From positions 1 to 64,000 of the forward strand of contig JAMPGR010000004.1 of the NCBI GenBank assembly GCA_023663805.1: a stretch of 64,000 bases of DNA, written 5' to 3'. Numbering within the stretch: the first letter of the stretch is position 1; every line of letters starts with the position of its first letter. The position numbers were made by a program, and so were the translations under genes. The notes beneath the pieces are model-generated. The model saw nothing but the letters and a program-made list of their open reading frames with translations. It was not told where the DNA came from and made no database searches. This DNA is from Clostridium sp. (GTDB lineage: Bacteria > Bacteroidota > Bacteroidia > Bacteroidales > Muribaculaceae). Shown piece by piece: positions 33,440 to 42,339 of the stretch.

Positions 33440-34534
33440 ATGAAAAAGAACCATTCAATCCTTCTTATAGCCGCGGCAGCGATGACGCTCGTCTCCTCCT
33501 GCGCGAAAAACGACTCCTGGCGCCTCGAAGGGACGCTCCAAGGTGGAGCCGACAAAGAACTGATCGTTGAGAACCTTACCTTCGTCGGCTGGACCGGCGT
33601 CGATACCGTCACGCTCGACTCCCGCGGCCATTTCTCCGTCGAGGGCGAACCGAAGGGTTATCCCGAGATCTACCGCGCCCGTATCGACGGACATACTCTC
33701 TATTTCCCGATCGACAGCGTCGAGACCGTAACCGTTGCCGGTAATCTCGACGACCTCGAAGGATCATACACCCTCGAGGGAACGACCGACGGCGAAATGC
33801 TCGTCAACGCCGAACGACGCATAAACCGCGCAATCGCCGAACTCGGCCCCGACGGGGCTCTGACTGACTCGCTGCTGAAGCGCGATCTGGCGAACATCGT
33901 CCTGACCCGCCCCGAGAGCGTCGTGTCGTTCTATCTGCTGAACAAAACGATAAACAACCGGTCGCTCTTCAATATGGCCAACTCGCTCGACATGCGGATT
34001 CTCGGAGCCGTCGCGAACGCCTACAAGGAGATGCGCCCCAACGATCCGCGTACAGCGCGTCTCGGCGACCTCTTCATCCAGGTCCGCAACCAGAACTCCT
34101 CCGGTTCGGGGCGCGTAGTCGAGGCTGTCGCCATCGGTCTGCAGGATATTGACCTCTACGACGAACAGGGTAACCGCCGTCTGCTCAGCGATGTCGCCGC
34201 CGGGAACCGCGTCGTCGTTCTGAACTTCACGACCTACGAAGCCGAGGAATCACCCGCTTTCAATATCGAGCTGAACAAGTTCTACAGCGCCGCCCGCGCC
34301 TCGGGAGTCGAAATCTACCAGGTCGCCTGCGACGACAACGACCTCGCATGGCGCCAGGCGGCAGAGAACCTCCCGTGGGTAACGGTTCGAAACAGCGGAG
34401 CCGACGCCGCCTCGAACCTGATGAAATATAATGTCGGTGGACTGCCGACGACCTATCTGATCGTCGACGGAGAGGTTGTCGACCGCGTCGACGACATAAC
34501 GAACCTTCAGCAGGTCGTCGCCCGCCACAGATAA
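33440..34534 (+). CDS. lipoprotein with a DUF4369-like domain and a thioredoxin-like domain lacking CxxC
   Basis: 364 residues. Lipoprotein signal with Cys21 (LVSSCAKND). Residues about 25-125 resemble DUF4369, a beta-rich domain usually joined to thioredoxin-like domains in Bacteroidota. Residues about 240-364 have the thioredoxin/TlpA layout: GNRVVVLNFTTYEAEESPAF, then VEIYQVACDDNDLAWRQ and YNVGGLPTTYLIVDGEV with the cis-proline. The redox CxxC expected after NFTT is replaced by EAEESP, so it should not act as an oxidoreductase. Function may be structural or binding. It precedes the acetylesterase gene by about 100 bases. Confidence 0.75.
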   Translation: MKKNHSILLIAAAAMTLVSSCAKNDSWRLEGTLQGGADKELIVENLTFVGWTGVDTVTLDSRGHFSVEGEPKGYPEIYRARIDGHTLYFPIDSVETVTVAGNLDDLEGSYTLEGTTDGEMLVNAERRINRAIAELGPDGALTDSLLKRDLANIVLTRPESVVSFYLLNKTINNRSLFNMANSLDMRILGAVANAYKEMRPNDPRTARLGDLFIQVRNQNSSGSGRVVEAVAIGLQDIDLYDEQGNRRLLSDVAAGNRVVVLNFTTYEAEESPAFNIELNKFYSAARASGVEIYQVACDDNDLAWRQAAENLPWVTVRNSGADAASNLMKYNVGGLPTTYLIVDGEVVDRVDDITNLQQVVARHR

Positions 34535-34604
34535 TATCCGTTCAATTTGTTGCATTATACGGCCATAATGCGGCGGCGATAACTGTGTTGTCGGGGAGTT
34601 TTCG

Positions 34605-34612
34605 TAGTTTTG
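34605..34612 (+). promoter_or_regulatory. -7 element of the acetylesterase gene
   Basis: TAGTTTTG fits TAnnTTTG, 25 bases before the preferred start codon at 34637. No well-spaced -33 TTTG is present. Because the element overlaps the earlier in-frame ATG at 34610, that codon is an unlikely start. Confidence 0.45.
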
Positions 34613-34636
34613 CGGAAAATTCCGCAAATCAGACCT

Positions 34637-36274
34637 ATGATCTCTTTCAGACATTTCCTGGCGGCTTCGCTCGTGGTGGCGGCCGCCACCCTGGCTCCGG
34701 CCGCCGCCGAAGTGCCGGTTTTCGTCGTCGCCGGACAGTCCAACAGCGACGGCCGCATCCCGACGATTGATCTTCCCTACTACGCCGATTTCTCGCTCTG
34801 CAACTACAGTTATGCCGACGGACAGACCTTCCGCAACGGGCAGTTCGAGACCTATACTCCGTATACGCATGTCAGCGGCGACTCCGAACGCTTCGGCTAC
34901 GACGCCTTCGTCTACCACTATATCGGTCAGGCAACCGGCCGTCCCTTCTATGTCATCAAGGAAACCCTCGGCGGAACCGCAATCGATCCCTCATGCTCCA
35001 ATTCGAACAACGGCCACTTCTGGTCGTGCGACCCCGAATGGCTCGCCTCGCAGACAGCCGCCAGTGCAGGCGGCCATTCGCTGATTAAATCGCTGGAGCG
35101 CTCGTTCAGGGCGTGTGTAGAAAACACCCTCTCGAAAATCGACGAAGGGTATGACGTCAAGGCGATCCTCTGGCACCAGGGGGAAAGCGACCGTTCCGGC
35201 CAGGGTCCGCAAAACTACTACGACAACCTCTCGGCGCTGATTTCCCATATGCGCCGCTTTATCGCCGAAACAACCGGGAACGACGAATACCTCCGCCTGC
35301 CCTTTATCATGGGTACCGTCCCGACGGCGAGCGCCCAGTATGTCGCCGAGGTCGAGGAGGCTCAGCGACGTATCGCCGACGAGGATGACAACGTATGGCT
35401 TGTCGATATGGCAGACCAGCCTCTGCAGAAAGACAACCTCCACTTCGACGCGACAACCGGCGAATATATGGCGACACAGGTATTCCGCCGACTCGTCGAC
35501 CTCGGGATCGTTCCCGAAACAGACCTGTGGCTCGACAAGGAGGTGACAGAACTGCTGGTCAACCCTGATTTCGAAATCGCCCGCGACGGAAGCCTCCACA
35601 CCGACGCGTCGACCCCCGACCGCGGCATCCCCTACGGCTGGGAAAGCGTCGGCGAACTGCTCGGCAACTCCTTCGGGATCAACAACGACGCCGTCAATCT
35701 CCACGGACATAATACATGTTGGATCAACTCTTCGCCGATGCCCTCGTTCTACGAACTCTCGCAGACAATCCCGGCTGCGTCGCTGACTCCGGGAGAATAT
35801 GAGGTCCGTTGCAAGATCTATATCGAGGAGAACAAAAAGGCCGACGCACGCCTGTTCGCCAACAACAGCGTCATGTACTACGGCCGTGAAGACGACTATA
35901 CCAACCTGCTGACTGACGGCGAGGAGGTCACCTACGGCGGGTTCGCCGGCCGAAAGAATGGCGACCACTATCTCCATACGCTCCATGTCCGTGTCGCTGT
36001 CGCCGAAGGCGAGGACCTTAAGATCGGAATCCGCACGAGCGGGCGCACCAACGCCGGCGACAATCGTTCCGACAACAACGGCTGGTTCAAGGTCGACGAA
36101 TTTCGCCTGTTCCGCCTCTCCGAAGCGACGACCGACGCGCTCGACGATATCCGCGCCGATGACGTGCAGACGTTTCCCGCCGGCGTCTACGACCTGACAG
36201 GGCGCGCCCTTCCGACCAACGCCAATCTCCCCTCCGGCTTCTACATCGTCAACGGCCGCAAAGTCCTGCGCTGA
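34637..36274 (+). CDS. secreted SGNH/SASA-type acetylesterase with a T9SS-type tail
   Basis: 545 residues from ATG 34637, chosen over ATG 34610 because it starts a clean signal peptide (MISFRHFLAASLVVAAATLA) and lies downstream of the -7 element. The sialate O-acetylesterase-type domain (about 25-290) shows nucleophile Ser35 in VAGQSNSDGR, WHQGESD at 179-185, and the Asp266/His269 pair in DNLHF. A jelly-roll domain (about 300-490) and a short C-terminal sorting-like tail ending LPSGFYIVNGRKVLR follow. It probably removes acetyl groups from a glycan such as xylan, pectin or sialic acid outside the cell; the substrate is not deducible. Confidence 0.82.
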   Translation: MISFRHFLAASLVVAAATLAPAAAEVPVFVVAGQSNSDGRIPTIDLPYYADFSLCNYSYADGQTFRNGQFETYTPYTHVSGDSERFGYDAFVYHYIGQATGRPFYVIKETLGGTAIDPSCSNSNNGHFWSCDPEWLASQTAASAGGHSLIKSLERSFRACVENTLSKIDEGYDVKAILWHQGESDRSGQGPQNYYDNLSALISHMRRFIAETTGNDEYLRLPFIMGTVPTASAQYVAEVEEAQRRIADEDDNVWLVDMADQPLQKDNLHFDATTGEYMATQVFRRLVDLGIVPETDLWLDKEVTELLVNPDFEIARDGSLHTDASTPDRGIPYGWESVGELLGNSFGINNDAVNLHGHNTCWINSSPMPSFYELSQTIPAASLTPGEYEVRCKIYIEENKKADARLFANNSVMYYGREDDYTNLLTDGEEVTYGGFAGRKNGDHYLHTLHVRVAVAEGEDLKIGIRTSGRTNAGDNRSDNNGWFKVDEFRLFRLSEATTDALDDIRADDVQTFPAGVYDLTGRALPTNANLPSGFYIVNGRKVLR

Positions 36275-36347
36275 CACAACGCCATCAGCGTGACATAATC
36301 GCGGGAGCCACCGCTGTAGCGGTCCCATGGGAGACGGATTGGCGCGG

Positions 36348-39158
36348 TCAGCGCAGGAAGGGGGCGGTCGGCGACGTGGTTGAGGCGACTTCCTCGGGGG
36401 TGCCCTGAGCGACAATCAGACCGCCGTCGCGGCCACCGCCGGGACCCATGTCAATCACCTCGTCGGCGACACGGATGACATCGACGTTGTGTTCGATCAC
36501 CAGGACCGTGTTCCCCTTGTCGACCAGACGCTCGAGCACGCCGAGCAGAACCTTTATATCTTCGAAATGGAGCCCGGTCGTCGGCTCGTCGAGCAGGAAG
36601 AGCGTTCGGCCGGTGTCGCGCTTGGCCAGTTCGGTCGCGAGTTTGACGCGCTGGTTCTCCCCGCCCGAGAGGGTCGACGAAGGCTGGCCGAGTTTTATGT
36701 AGCCCAGTCCGATTTCCTTCAGCGTCCGTATCTTCCGGACAATCGACGGGACGCTCTCGAAGAACTCGACGGCGCGGTCAATCGTCATATCGAGGATGTC
36801 GGCGATAGATTTCCCTTTGAAACGGACTTCGAGTGTCTCGCGGTTATAGCGTTTTCCGCCGCACGCCTCGCAGGGGACGAGCACGTCGGGTAGAAAATTC
36901 ATCTCGATAGTACGGTAGCCGTTACCGCCGCAGACCTCGCAGCGACCCCCTTTGACGTTGAACGAGAAGCGCCCCGGCTTGTAGCCGCGGATCTTCGCCT
37001 CGGGGAGATTGACGAAAAGATTCCGGATGTCGGTGAAGACCCCGGTGTAAGTCGCCGGGTTGGACCGCGGTGAGCGGCCCAGGGGTGACTGGTCGACTGT
37101 GATGACCTTGTCGATATTCTCGATACCCTCGATAGCGCGGTAGGGGAGGGGTTGCTGCTGGGAGCGGTAGAAGTGGGAGGAGAGAATCGGCTGGAGCGTC
37201 GCGTTGATCAGCGACGATTTTCCGCTTCCGGAGACCCCGGAGACGACGATCAGTTTTCCGAGATTCAGAGTCAGGTCGACGTCGCGCAGATTGTTTCCGG
37301 TCGCGCCGAGCAGGCGGATCTGCTTCCCGTTTCCGGGACGGCGGGCGGCAGGAACCGGGATCGACTCGGCGCCGCTCAGATATCGGGCGGTCGTCGTGTC
37401 GCAGCCGAGCATCGCTGCGGGGGTCCCCTGGAAGACCACCTGTCCGCCGTCGACGCCTCCGCGCGGGCCGATGTCGACGATATAGTCGGCCTCGGTCATG
37501 ATGTCGCGGTCGTGCTCGACGACGATGACCGAATTGCCCGCGTCGCGAAGGCGTTTGAGCGAATCGATCAGGCGGCGGTTGTCGCGCTGATGGAGCCCGA
37601 TGCTCGGTTCGTCGAGGATATAGAGGACATTGACCAGTTCGGATCCGATCTGCGTCGCCAGGCGTATGCGCTGGCTCTCTCCGCCGGAGAGGGTCGCCGA
37701 GTTGCGGTCGAGCGAGAGATAACCGAGCCCGACATCAATCAGGAACCCCAGGCGCGTACGGATCTCCTTCAGGATCTCGCGGGCGACGATGCGCGACGTC
37801 GGCGGAAGGGTGTCCTCGACCGTGTCGGCCCACTCTTTCAGCCGGCTGATGTCGAGCCGGGCGAGATCGGAGATATTCTTGTCGCCGATAAAGAAATGGA
37901 GCGCCTCGCGGTTCAGCCGGCGTCCGCCGCACTCGGGGCAGACCCCCTTCGAGAAAAACTGTCCGCTCCACTTCTGGGCGGCGGCGGAGACATCCTCCTC
38001 CTGTTGCATCTCGATATATTTGACAATCCCCTGGTATGGGGCGAACAGATTCGACATGCTCATCGTCTCGTTACGCAGCGTCAGCCGTTCGGTCGTTCCG
38101 TTCAGGATATCGCTGACGGCTTCCTCGGGGAGATCCTTGAAGGGGGTACGGATCGTCGCGCCGTGGCGCTCGCAGATTGCCGCTATCTGCCAGAACACCA
38201 TCGAGTCGCGCTGGTGTCCGAGCGCGGCAATCGCACCGTCGGCAATCGACAGCGACGGATTCGGCACGAGTTTCTCCATGTCGATTATATTGACCGTCCC
38301 GAGTCCCTTGCAGCAGGGGCAGGCCCCCTGGGGGGAGTTGAACGAGAAGTTATGGGGGGCGGGTTCGCGGTAGGATATGCCACTGACCGGGTCCATCAGC
38401 GCCTGGCTGTAGAAGGCGCTGCTGTCGTTGTCGACATCGTAGACCATCAGTTGGCGGTCGCCGTAGTGGAGCGCATCGGCGACGGTGTCGCTGAGGCGGT
38501 GGCGGTCTTTGTCGGAGACCTTCAGACGGTCGATGACGAGTTCGACGGAATGGTTCTTGTAGCGGTCGAGTTTCATCTCGGGGAGGATCTCGCGGAGCTG
38601 GCCGTCGACGCGGGCGGTCAGGAACCCCTTCTTCCGGTAGTTTTCGAAGAGTTCCTTGTAGTGGCCCTTTCGGTTGCGTACAAGCGGGGCAAGAATATAG
38701 ATCTTGCGTCCGGCATATTTCGTCAGGATCAGGTCGACGATCTTCTCCTCGGTATATTTGACCATCGGTTCGCCGGAGATATAACTCCGTGCCTGACCGA
38801 CGCGGGCGTAGAGAAGACGGAGAAAGTCGTAGATCTCGGTCGTCGTCCCTATGGTCGACCGTGGATTACGGTTGATAGTCTTCTGTTCGATCGCGATGAC
38901 GGGACTGAGTCCGGTTATCTTGTCGACATCCGGGCGCTCGAGATTTCCGAGAAGATTCCGGGCGTAGGCAGAGAAAGTTTCGATATAGCGGCGCTGACCC
39001 TCGGCGTAGATGGTGTCGAAGGCGAGCGACGATTTTCCGCTTCCGCTGAGGCCTGTTATGACCGTCAGCGAGTTGTGGGGGATTTCGACGTCGATATTGC
39101 GGAGGTTGTTGACGCGCGCACCCCAGACTGACAGATTCTGATTTCCAGTTTCGGGCAT
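36348..39158 (-). CDS. uvrA: UvrABC excinuclease subunit A
   Basis: 936 residues, normal for UvrA. Two ABC ATPase modules with Walker [11 protein letters not shown] (about 33-42) and [11 protein letters not shown] (second half), ABC signatures LSGGESQRI and LSGGENQRV, and zinc-binding cysteine groups [27 protein letters not shown] and [10 protein letters not shown]. It recognises bulky DNA damage and loads UvrB in nucleotide excision repair. It is last in the long minus-strand run starting at dnaN and ends convergently with the acetylesterase gene. Confidence 0.98.
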   Translation of the reverse strand: MPETGNQNLSVWGARVNNLRNIDVEIPHNSLTVITGLSGSGKSSLAFDTIYAEGQRRYIETFSAYARNLLGNLERPDVDKITGLSPVIAIEQKTINRNPRSTIGTTTEIYDFLRLLYARVGQARSYISGEPMVKYTEEKIVDLILTKYAGRKIYILAPLVRNRKGHYKELFENYRKKGFLTARVDGQLREILPEMKLDRYKNHSVELVIDRLKVSDKDRHRLSDTVADALHYGDRQLMVYDVDNDSSAFYSQALMDPVSGISYREPAPHNFSFNSPQGACPCCKGLGTVNIIDMEKLVPNPSLSIADGAIAALGHQRDSMVFWQIAAICERHGATIRTPFKDLPEEAVSDILNGTTERLTLRNETMSMSNLFAPYQGIVKYIEMQQEEDVSAAAQKWSGQFFSKGVCPECGGRRLNREALHFFIGDKNISDLARLDISRLKEWADTVEDTLPPTSRIVAREILKEIRTRLGFLIDVGLGYLSLDRNSATLSGGESQRIRLATQIGSELVNVLYILDEPSIGLHQRDNRRLIDSLKRLRDAGNSVIVVEHDRDIMTEADYIVDIGPRGGVDGGQVVFQGTPAAMLGCDTTTARYLSGAESIPVPAARRPGNGKQIRLLGATGNNLRDVDLTLNLGKLIVVSGVSGSGKSSLINATLQPILSSHFYRSQQQPLPYRAIEGIENIDKVITVDQSPLGRSPRSNPATYTGVFTDIRNLFVNLPEAKIRGYKPGRFSFNVKGGRCEVCGGNGYRTIEMNFLPDVLVPCEACGGKRYNRETLEVRFKGKSIADILDMTIDRAVEFFESVPSIVRKIRTLKEIGLGYIKLGQPSSTLSGGENQRVKLATELAKRDTGRTLFLLDEPTTGLHFEDIKVLLGVLERLVDKGNTVLVIEHNVDVIRVADEVIDMGPGGGRDGGLIVAQGTPEEVASTTSPTAPFLR

Positions 39159-39167
39159 TCTTTGTTA

Positions 39168-40133
39168 TTACTCTGATATCCAGTTCGGATTATAGATCGA
39201 TTTGTTTCGTTCGGTCCGCGACATCGATTTCTCGGTCGGGATGCGGACCGTGTAGGTCTTTCCGCTCTTGTTCTGCAGCGACCGCGCGCGGATCCAGGGG
39301 TTGTGTTCGCGGACCTGGAGGTAGGTCGTTCCGTTCTTCGCGGCCCATTCTGCCCAGTCTGCGACCGGTCCGCTGACCGTCACCTCGCGGTATTCGTAGG
39401 GCTGGTAGAGGTCGTCGGCCGAGAGTGTGTAGCCGAACGCTGCGGGGTTCTCGAGGATGGTCTTCATAGCGAGCATGCGGTAGATATATCGCGAGGTCTC
39501 TTTGTTAAGGTAGAGATCGAAGGCCGACTCCTGGTTCTGCTTCTCGAGTTCGCCCGAGATGCGACCCTGTCCGGCGTTGTATGACGCCGCGACCGATTCC
39601 CAGTTGCCGAAGCGGTTGTAGGCGGCCTTCAGGAAACGGCAGGCTGCTTCGGTCGATTTCACGGGGTCGTAGCGTTCGTCGACATAGTCGTTCACCTCGA
39701 GGCCATACTCGCGGGCTGTTGCCGGCATAAACTGCCAGAGGCCGGCGGCCTTTGCTCCCGAGACAGCCGTCGGGTCGAGCGAACTCTCGATACAGGCGAG
39801 GTATACGATGTCGGCCGGGAGCCCCTTCTTTTTCAGGATCGGGGCAATCACCGGGAACCATCGGTTTGCGCGTTTCACGACGAGAAGGGTCGTGCCGTGG
39901 GTATAGGCCATCGAGGTCAGTTCGCGGTCGAGGCGCTCATACATGTCGGCCCGGTCGAGATCAATCCGGTCGCCGCAGAACTCGACGGCGAGAGGGACGG
40001 CCGGGGCGGCTACGGTCGAAAAATGTCGTTCGGGGGCAGGGACAGAGGGCTCCGGAGCCTGACGCTCGGTCGCGCAGGCAATCGCGCCGCAGGTCATCGT
40101 CGCGGCAAATATTGTAAAGATAGTCTTTCTCAT
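39168..40133 (-). CDS. lytic transglycosylase (SLT family)
   Basis: 321 residues with an N-terminal export signal (possible lipoprotein Cys20 in GAIAC). The SLT domain (about 95-235) has catalytic Glu116 in YLACIESSLDPTAVS, then GAKAAGLWQFMPATAREYGL and AASYNAGQGRI, all hallmarks. It cleaves peptidoglycan between MurNAc and GlcNAc to form anhydro ends. A C-terminal region (about 255-321) resembles a degenerate LysM-like binding tail (YLQVREHNPWIRARSL). It lies 9 bases before uvrA in the same run. Confidence 0.9.
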   Translation of the reverse strand: MRKTIFTIFAATMTCGAIACATERQAPEPSVPAPERHFSTVAAPAVPLAVEFCGDRIDLDRADMYERLDRELTSMAYTHGTTLLVVKRANRWFPVIAPILKKKGLPADIVYLACIESSLDPTAVSGAKAAGLWQFMPATAREYGLEVNDYVDERYDPVKSTEAACRFLKAAYNRFGNWESVAASYNAGQGRISGELEKQNQESAFDLYLNKETSRYIYRMLAMKTILENPAAFGYTLSADDLYQPYEYREVTVSGPVADWAEWAAKNGTTYLQVREHNPWIRARSLQNKSGKTYTVRIPTEKSMSRTERNKSIYNPNWISE

Positions 40134-40186
40134 GAATGTATAAACAAAATAAAGGGGGGCCGGTTCTGCGGCGTGTCGAAAAGAGT

Positions 40187-41533
40187 TCAGCGGTAGTTTA
40201 CGATATTGATGTCGCCGGCGCGGTCATACTTCCGTCCGTCGGCTCCGACGGCCTTGATGACATAGTAGTAGACACCGGCCGGAACGACCTTTCCGTCATA
40301 GCGTCCGTCCCACCCCTGCGAGGGATCGTGGAACTCGGCCATCTTGACACCCCATTTGTTGAAAATGTGGCATTCGAAACTGACAATCGACTTGTAACTG
40401 ACCTTCCACTCGTCGTTTACACCCTCGGATTCGCCGGGAGAGAAGGCGTTCGGGCAGATCAGCGACGACTCGCCGACAGAGACGGTATAGGTGTCGGAAT
40501 ACCATTCGCAGGTTGCGTCGGCGTTCGCTGCAACGAAGCGGACATAGAGGGTTCCCATATCGCGGAACGTATATTCCATCTCGAGATCGTTGCTCCGGTA
40601 GTCGATCAGGTCGAACTCGGGGTCGGCTGCAATCTGCCATTCCGTAAAGATTGCCGCATCGGTCACTGCGGCGGTGAACGTGATCTCGGCCGGGGCGGAA
40701 CCGCCGAGTTCGACGCCGTCGATTTTCTGTTCGTTCGCGTTGTCGCGTTCGGTCTGAACCGCTTCGGTCGAAGCGTCGATCGCGACAGGCTGGACTGTCG
40801 CGGAGGTGACCGACAGGCGGCGGCCCCACTGCTCGAGGAAGCGGTCGCCGTCGACTGTGACGCTCGTCGCTGTCAGCGGAGCCTGGATCATCAGGAGTTC
40901 GTCTATCCAGGCGCGGTTGTCGCTGACGGTCGTAGTGACAAACCGCCCGCTCTCCCGGTCGAAAATCTGGGTGTCGTATGAGACGGTTATTCCGCGGTCG
41001 ATCTCGAGCTGACGTCCGTTGATCGAATAATAGGTCATGCGGGATGCCTCCCCTTCGAAGCGCATCTCGAGAGTCGAACAGTCGGCCTCGCCGGGCTCGA
41101 ACGAGCGGGGGAGGAACGGGGTCGCCGAATAGTCGGCGAGCCAGAAGTAGCAGCGTGTCGTTCCGTCGGTTATCAAGTAGCCGGTCGCCCCGCGGGGATT
41201 CCGGAGCGTCACGTTAGAACCGGAACGGACGAGATCCGCTTCGGGAACAGGTTCGGCGTATCCTCCGCCGGCAGCGCCGTATCTCTCCCAGGTCAGGGCC
41301 GAAGCCAAGGCGGCGTTCGAGGCGCGGTATGTCACGGTCAGCCCGGTGACGGTCTCGGCGACAAAAACGGCGTCGAGCCCCGAACTATTTTCGGGCTCGA
41401 TCTCGACAGGCTGGTTCTGCGTTCCGCCGAAACTCAGGCGCGGAGCCGCCCCGGAGACCTGCAGGACACCGAGAATGAGCAGGACGACAACCGGCAGAAG
41501 CCGCTGGCGGTGTATGGCGAGGCGGCACTCCAT
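40187..41533 (-). CDS. secreted protein with a gliding-motility/T9SS type B C-terminal domain
   Basis: 448 residues with a signal peptide (about 1-29). The C-terminal 95 residues match the type B sorting/gliding-motility-associated domain: ICPNAFSPGESEGVNDEWKV, FNKWGVKMAEF, QGWDGRYDGKVVPAGVYYYV. The N-terminal part is beta-rich and unrecognised (possible Ig-like or PKD-like domain at about 270-345). Type B cargo is exported through PorV-independent or SprF-like partners in known systems. Its start overlaps the rlmB stop codon by 1 base. Confidence 0.78.
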   Translation of the reverse strand: MECRLAIHRQRLLPVVVLLILGVLQVSGAAPRLSFGGTQNQPVEIEPENSSGLDAVFVAETVTGLTVTYRASNAALASALTWERYGAAGGGYAEPVPEADLVRSGSNVTLRNPRGATGYLITDGTTRCYFWLADYSATPFLPRSFEPGEADCSTLEMRFEGEASRMTYYSINGRQLEIDRGITVSYDTQIFDRESGRFVTTTVSDNRAWIDELLMIQAPLTATSVTVDGDRFLEQWGRRLSVTSATVQPVAIDASTEAVQTERDNANEQKIDGVELGGSAPAEITFTAAVTDAAIFTEWQIAADPEFDLIDYRSNDLEMEYTFRDMGTLYVRFVAANADATCEWYSDTYTVSVGESSLICPNAFSPGESEGVNDEWKVSYKSIVSFECHIFNKWGVKMAEFHDPSQGWDGRYDGKVVPAGVYYYVIKAVGADGRKYDRAGDINIVNYR

Positions 41534-42300
41534 CAGATGACCTCCTCGTTAGCCGCAAGACGCTGGCGGACAACCTCGTAGACGACTATGCCGGTGGCGA
41601 CCGAGACATTCAGCGAACCGATCTTTCCGAACATCGGGATCGAGACGAAGAGATCCGATTCGCGGATGACCTCCTCGGAGATTCCGATATCCTCGGCGCC
41701 CATAACGAGGGCGGTCGGGACTGTATAGTCGGCGCAGGTATAGTTTATGTCGGCCTTTTCGCTGACCGAGACGATCCGAAAGCCCGATTCGCGAAGATAG
41801 CGGACGGCGTGGAATATCGACCGTTCGCGGCAGACAGGAATATGGTTCAACGCGCCGGCGGAGGTCTTCATCGCGTCGGGACCGGCCGAGACGCTGCCGC
41901 GCTCGGGGATGACGACGGCGTCGACGGCGGCGCACTCGCATGTCCGGACGATTGCACCGAAGTTACGGACGTCGGTCAGGCCGTCGAGCAGAACGACAAA
42001 CGGGACTCGCCCGGCCTCGAAGAGTTCGGGGACGACGTGGTCGAGGCGGTGGTAGGTCACGGCGCCGAGGAAGGCGATGACCCCCTGGTGGTTGCGTCGG
42101 GTGATACGGTCGAGGCGTTCGGCCTGGACGCGCTGGACGACGATGCGCCGTCCGCGGAGCATCTCGAAGAGTTGGGCGACCAGGTCGCCCTGGAGATCCT
42201 TCCGGATAAAGATTTTGTCGATATCGCGGCCGGCTTCGAGTGCCTCGATGACGGCGCGGATGCCGAATATGTAGTTTCGTGTCGGTTGTTCTCGTTCCAT
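41533..42300 (-). CDS. rlmB: SpoU-family 23S rRNA 2'-O-methyltransferase (RlmB-like)
   Basis: 255 residues. The N-terminal RNA-binding domain starts YIFGIRAVIEALEAGRDIDK. SpoU knot motifs are VVLLDGLTDVRNFGAIVRT (motif 1), ALVMGAEDIGIS (motif 2) and GSLNVSVATGIVVYEVVRQ (motif 3). It methylates a guanosine ribose in 23S rRNA using S-adenosylmethionine. RlmB is the best match, though TrmH-family paralogues are hard to separate by eye. It follows recN by 39 bases. Confidence 0.9.
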   Translation of the reverse strand: MEREQPTRNYIFGIRAVIEALEAGRDIDKIFIRKDLQGDLVAQLFEMLRGRRIVVQRVQAERLDRITRRNHQGVIAFLGAVTYHRLDHVVPELFEAGRVPFVVLLDGLTDVRNFGAIVRTCECAAVDAVVIPERGSVSAGPDAMKTSAGALNHIPVCRERSIFHAVRYLRESGFRIVSVSEKADINYTCADYTVPTALVMGAEDIGISEEVIRESDLFVSIPMFGKIGSLNVSVATGIVVYEVVRQRLAANEEVI

Positions 42301-42339
42301 TGTGGTTTCGGTTTTTTCGGGGTGGGGGATGTGACAGGC

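Noticed and set aside
34610-34636. Earlier start codon for the acetylesterase gene
   Set aside because: It overlaps the -7 element at 34605-34612 and puts nine extra residues before a clean signal peptide.
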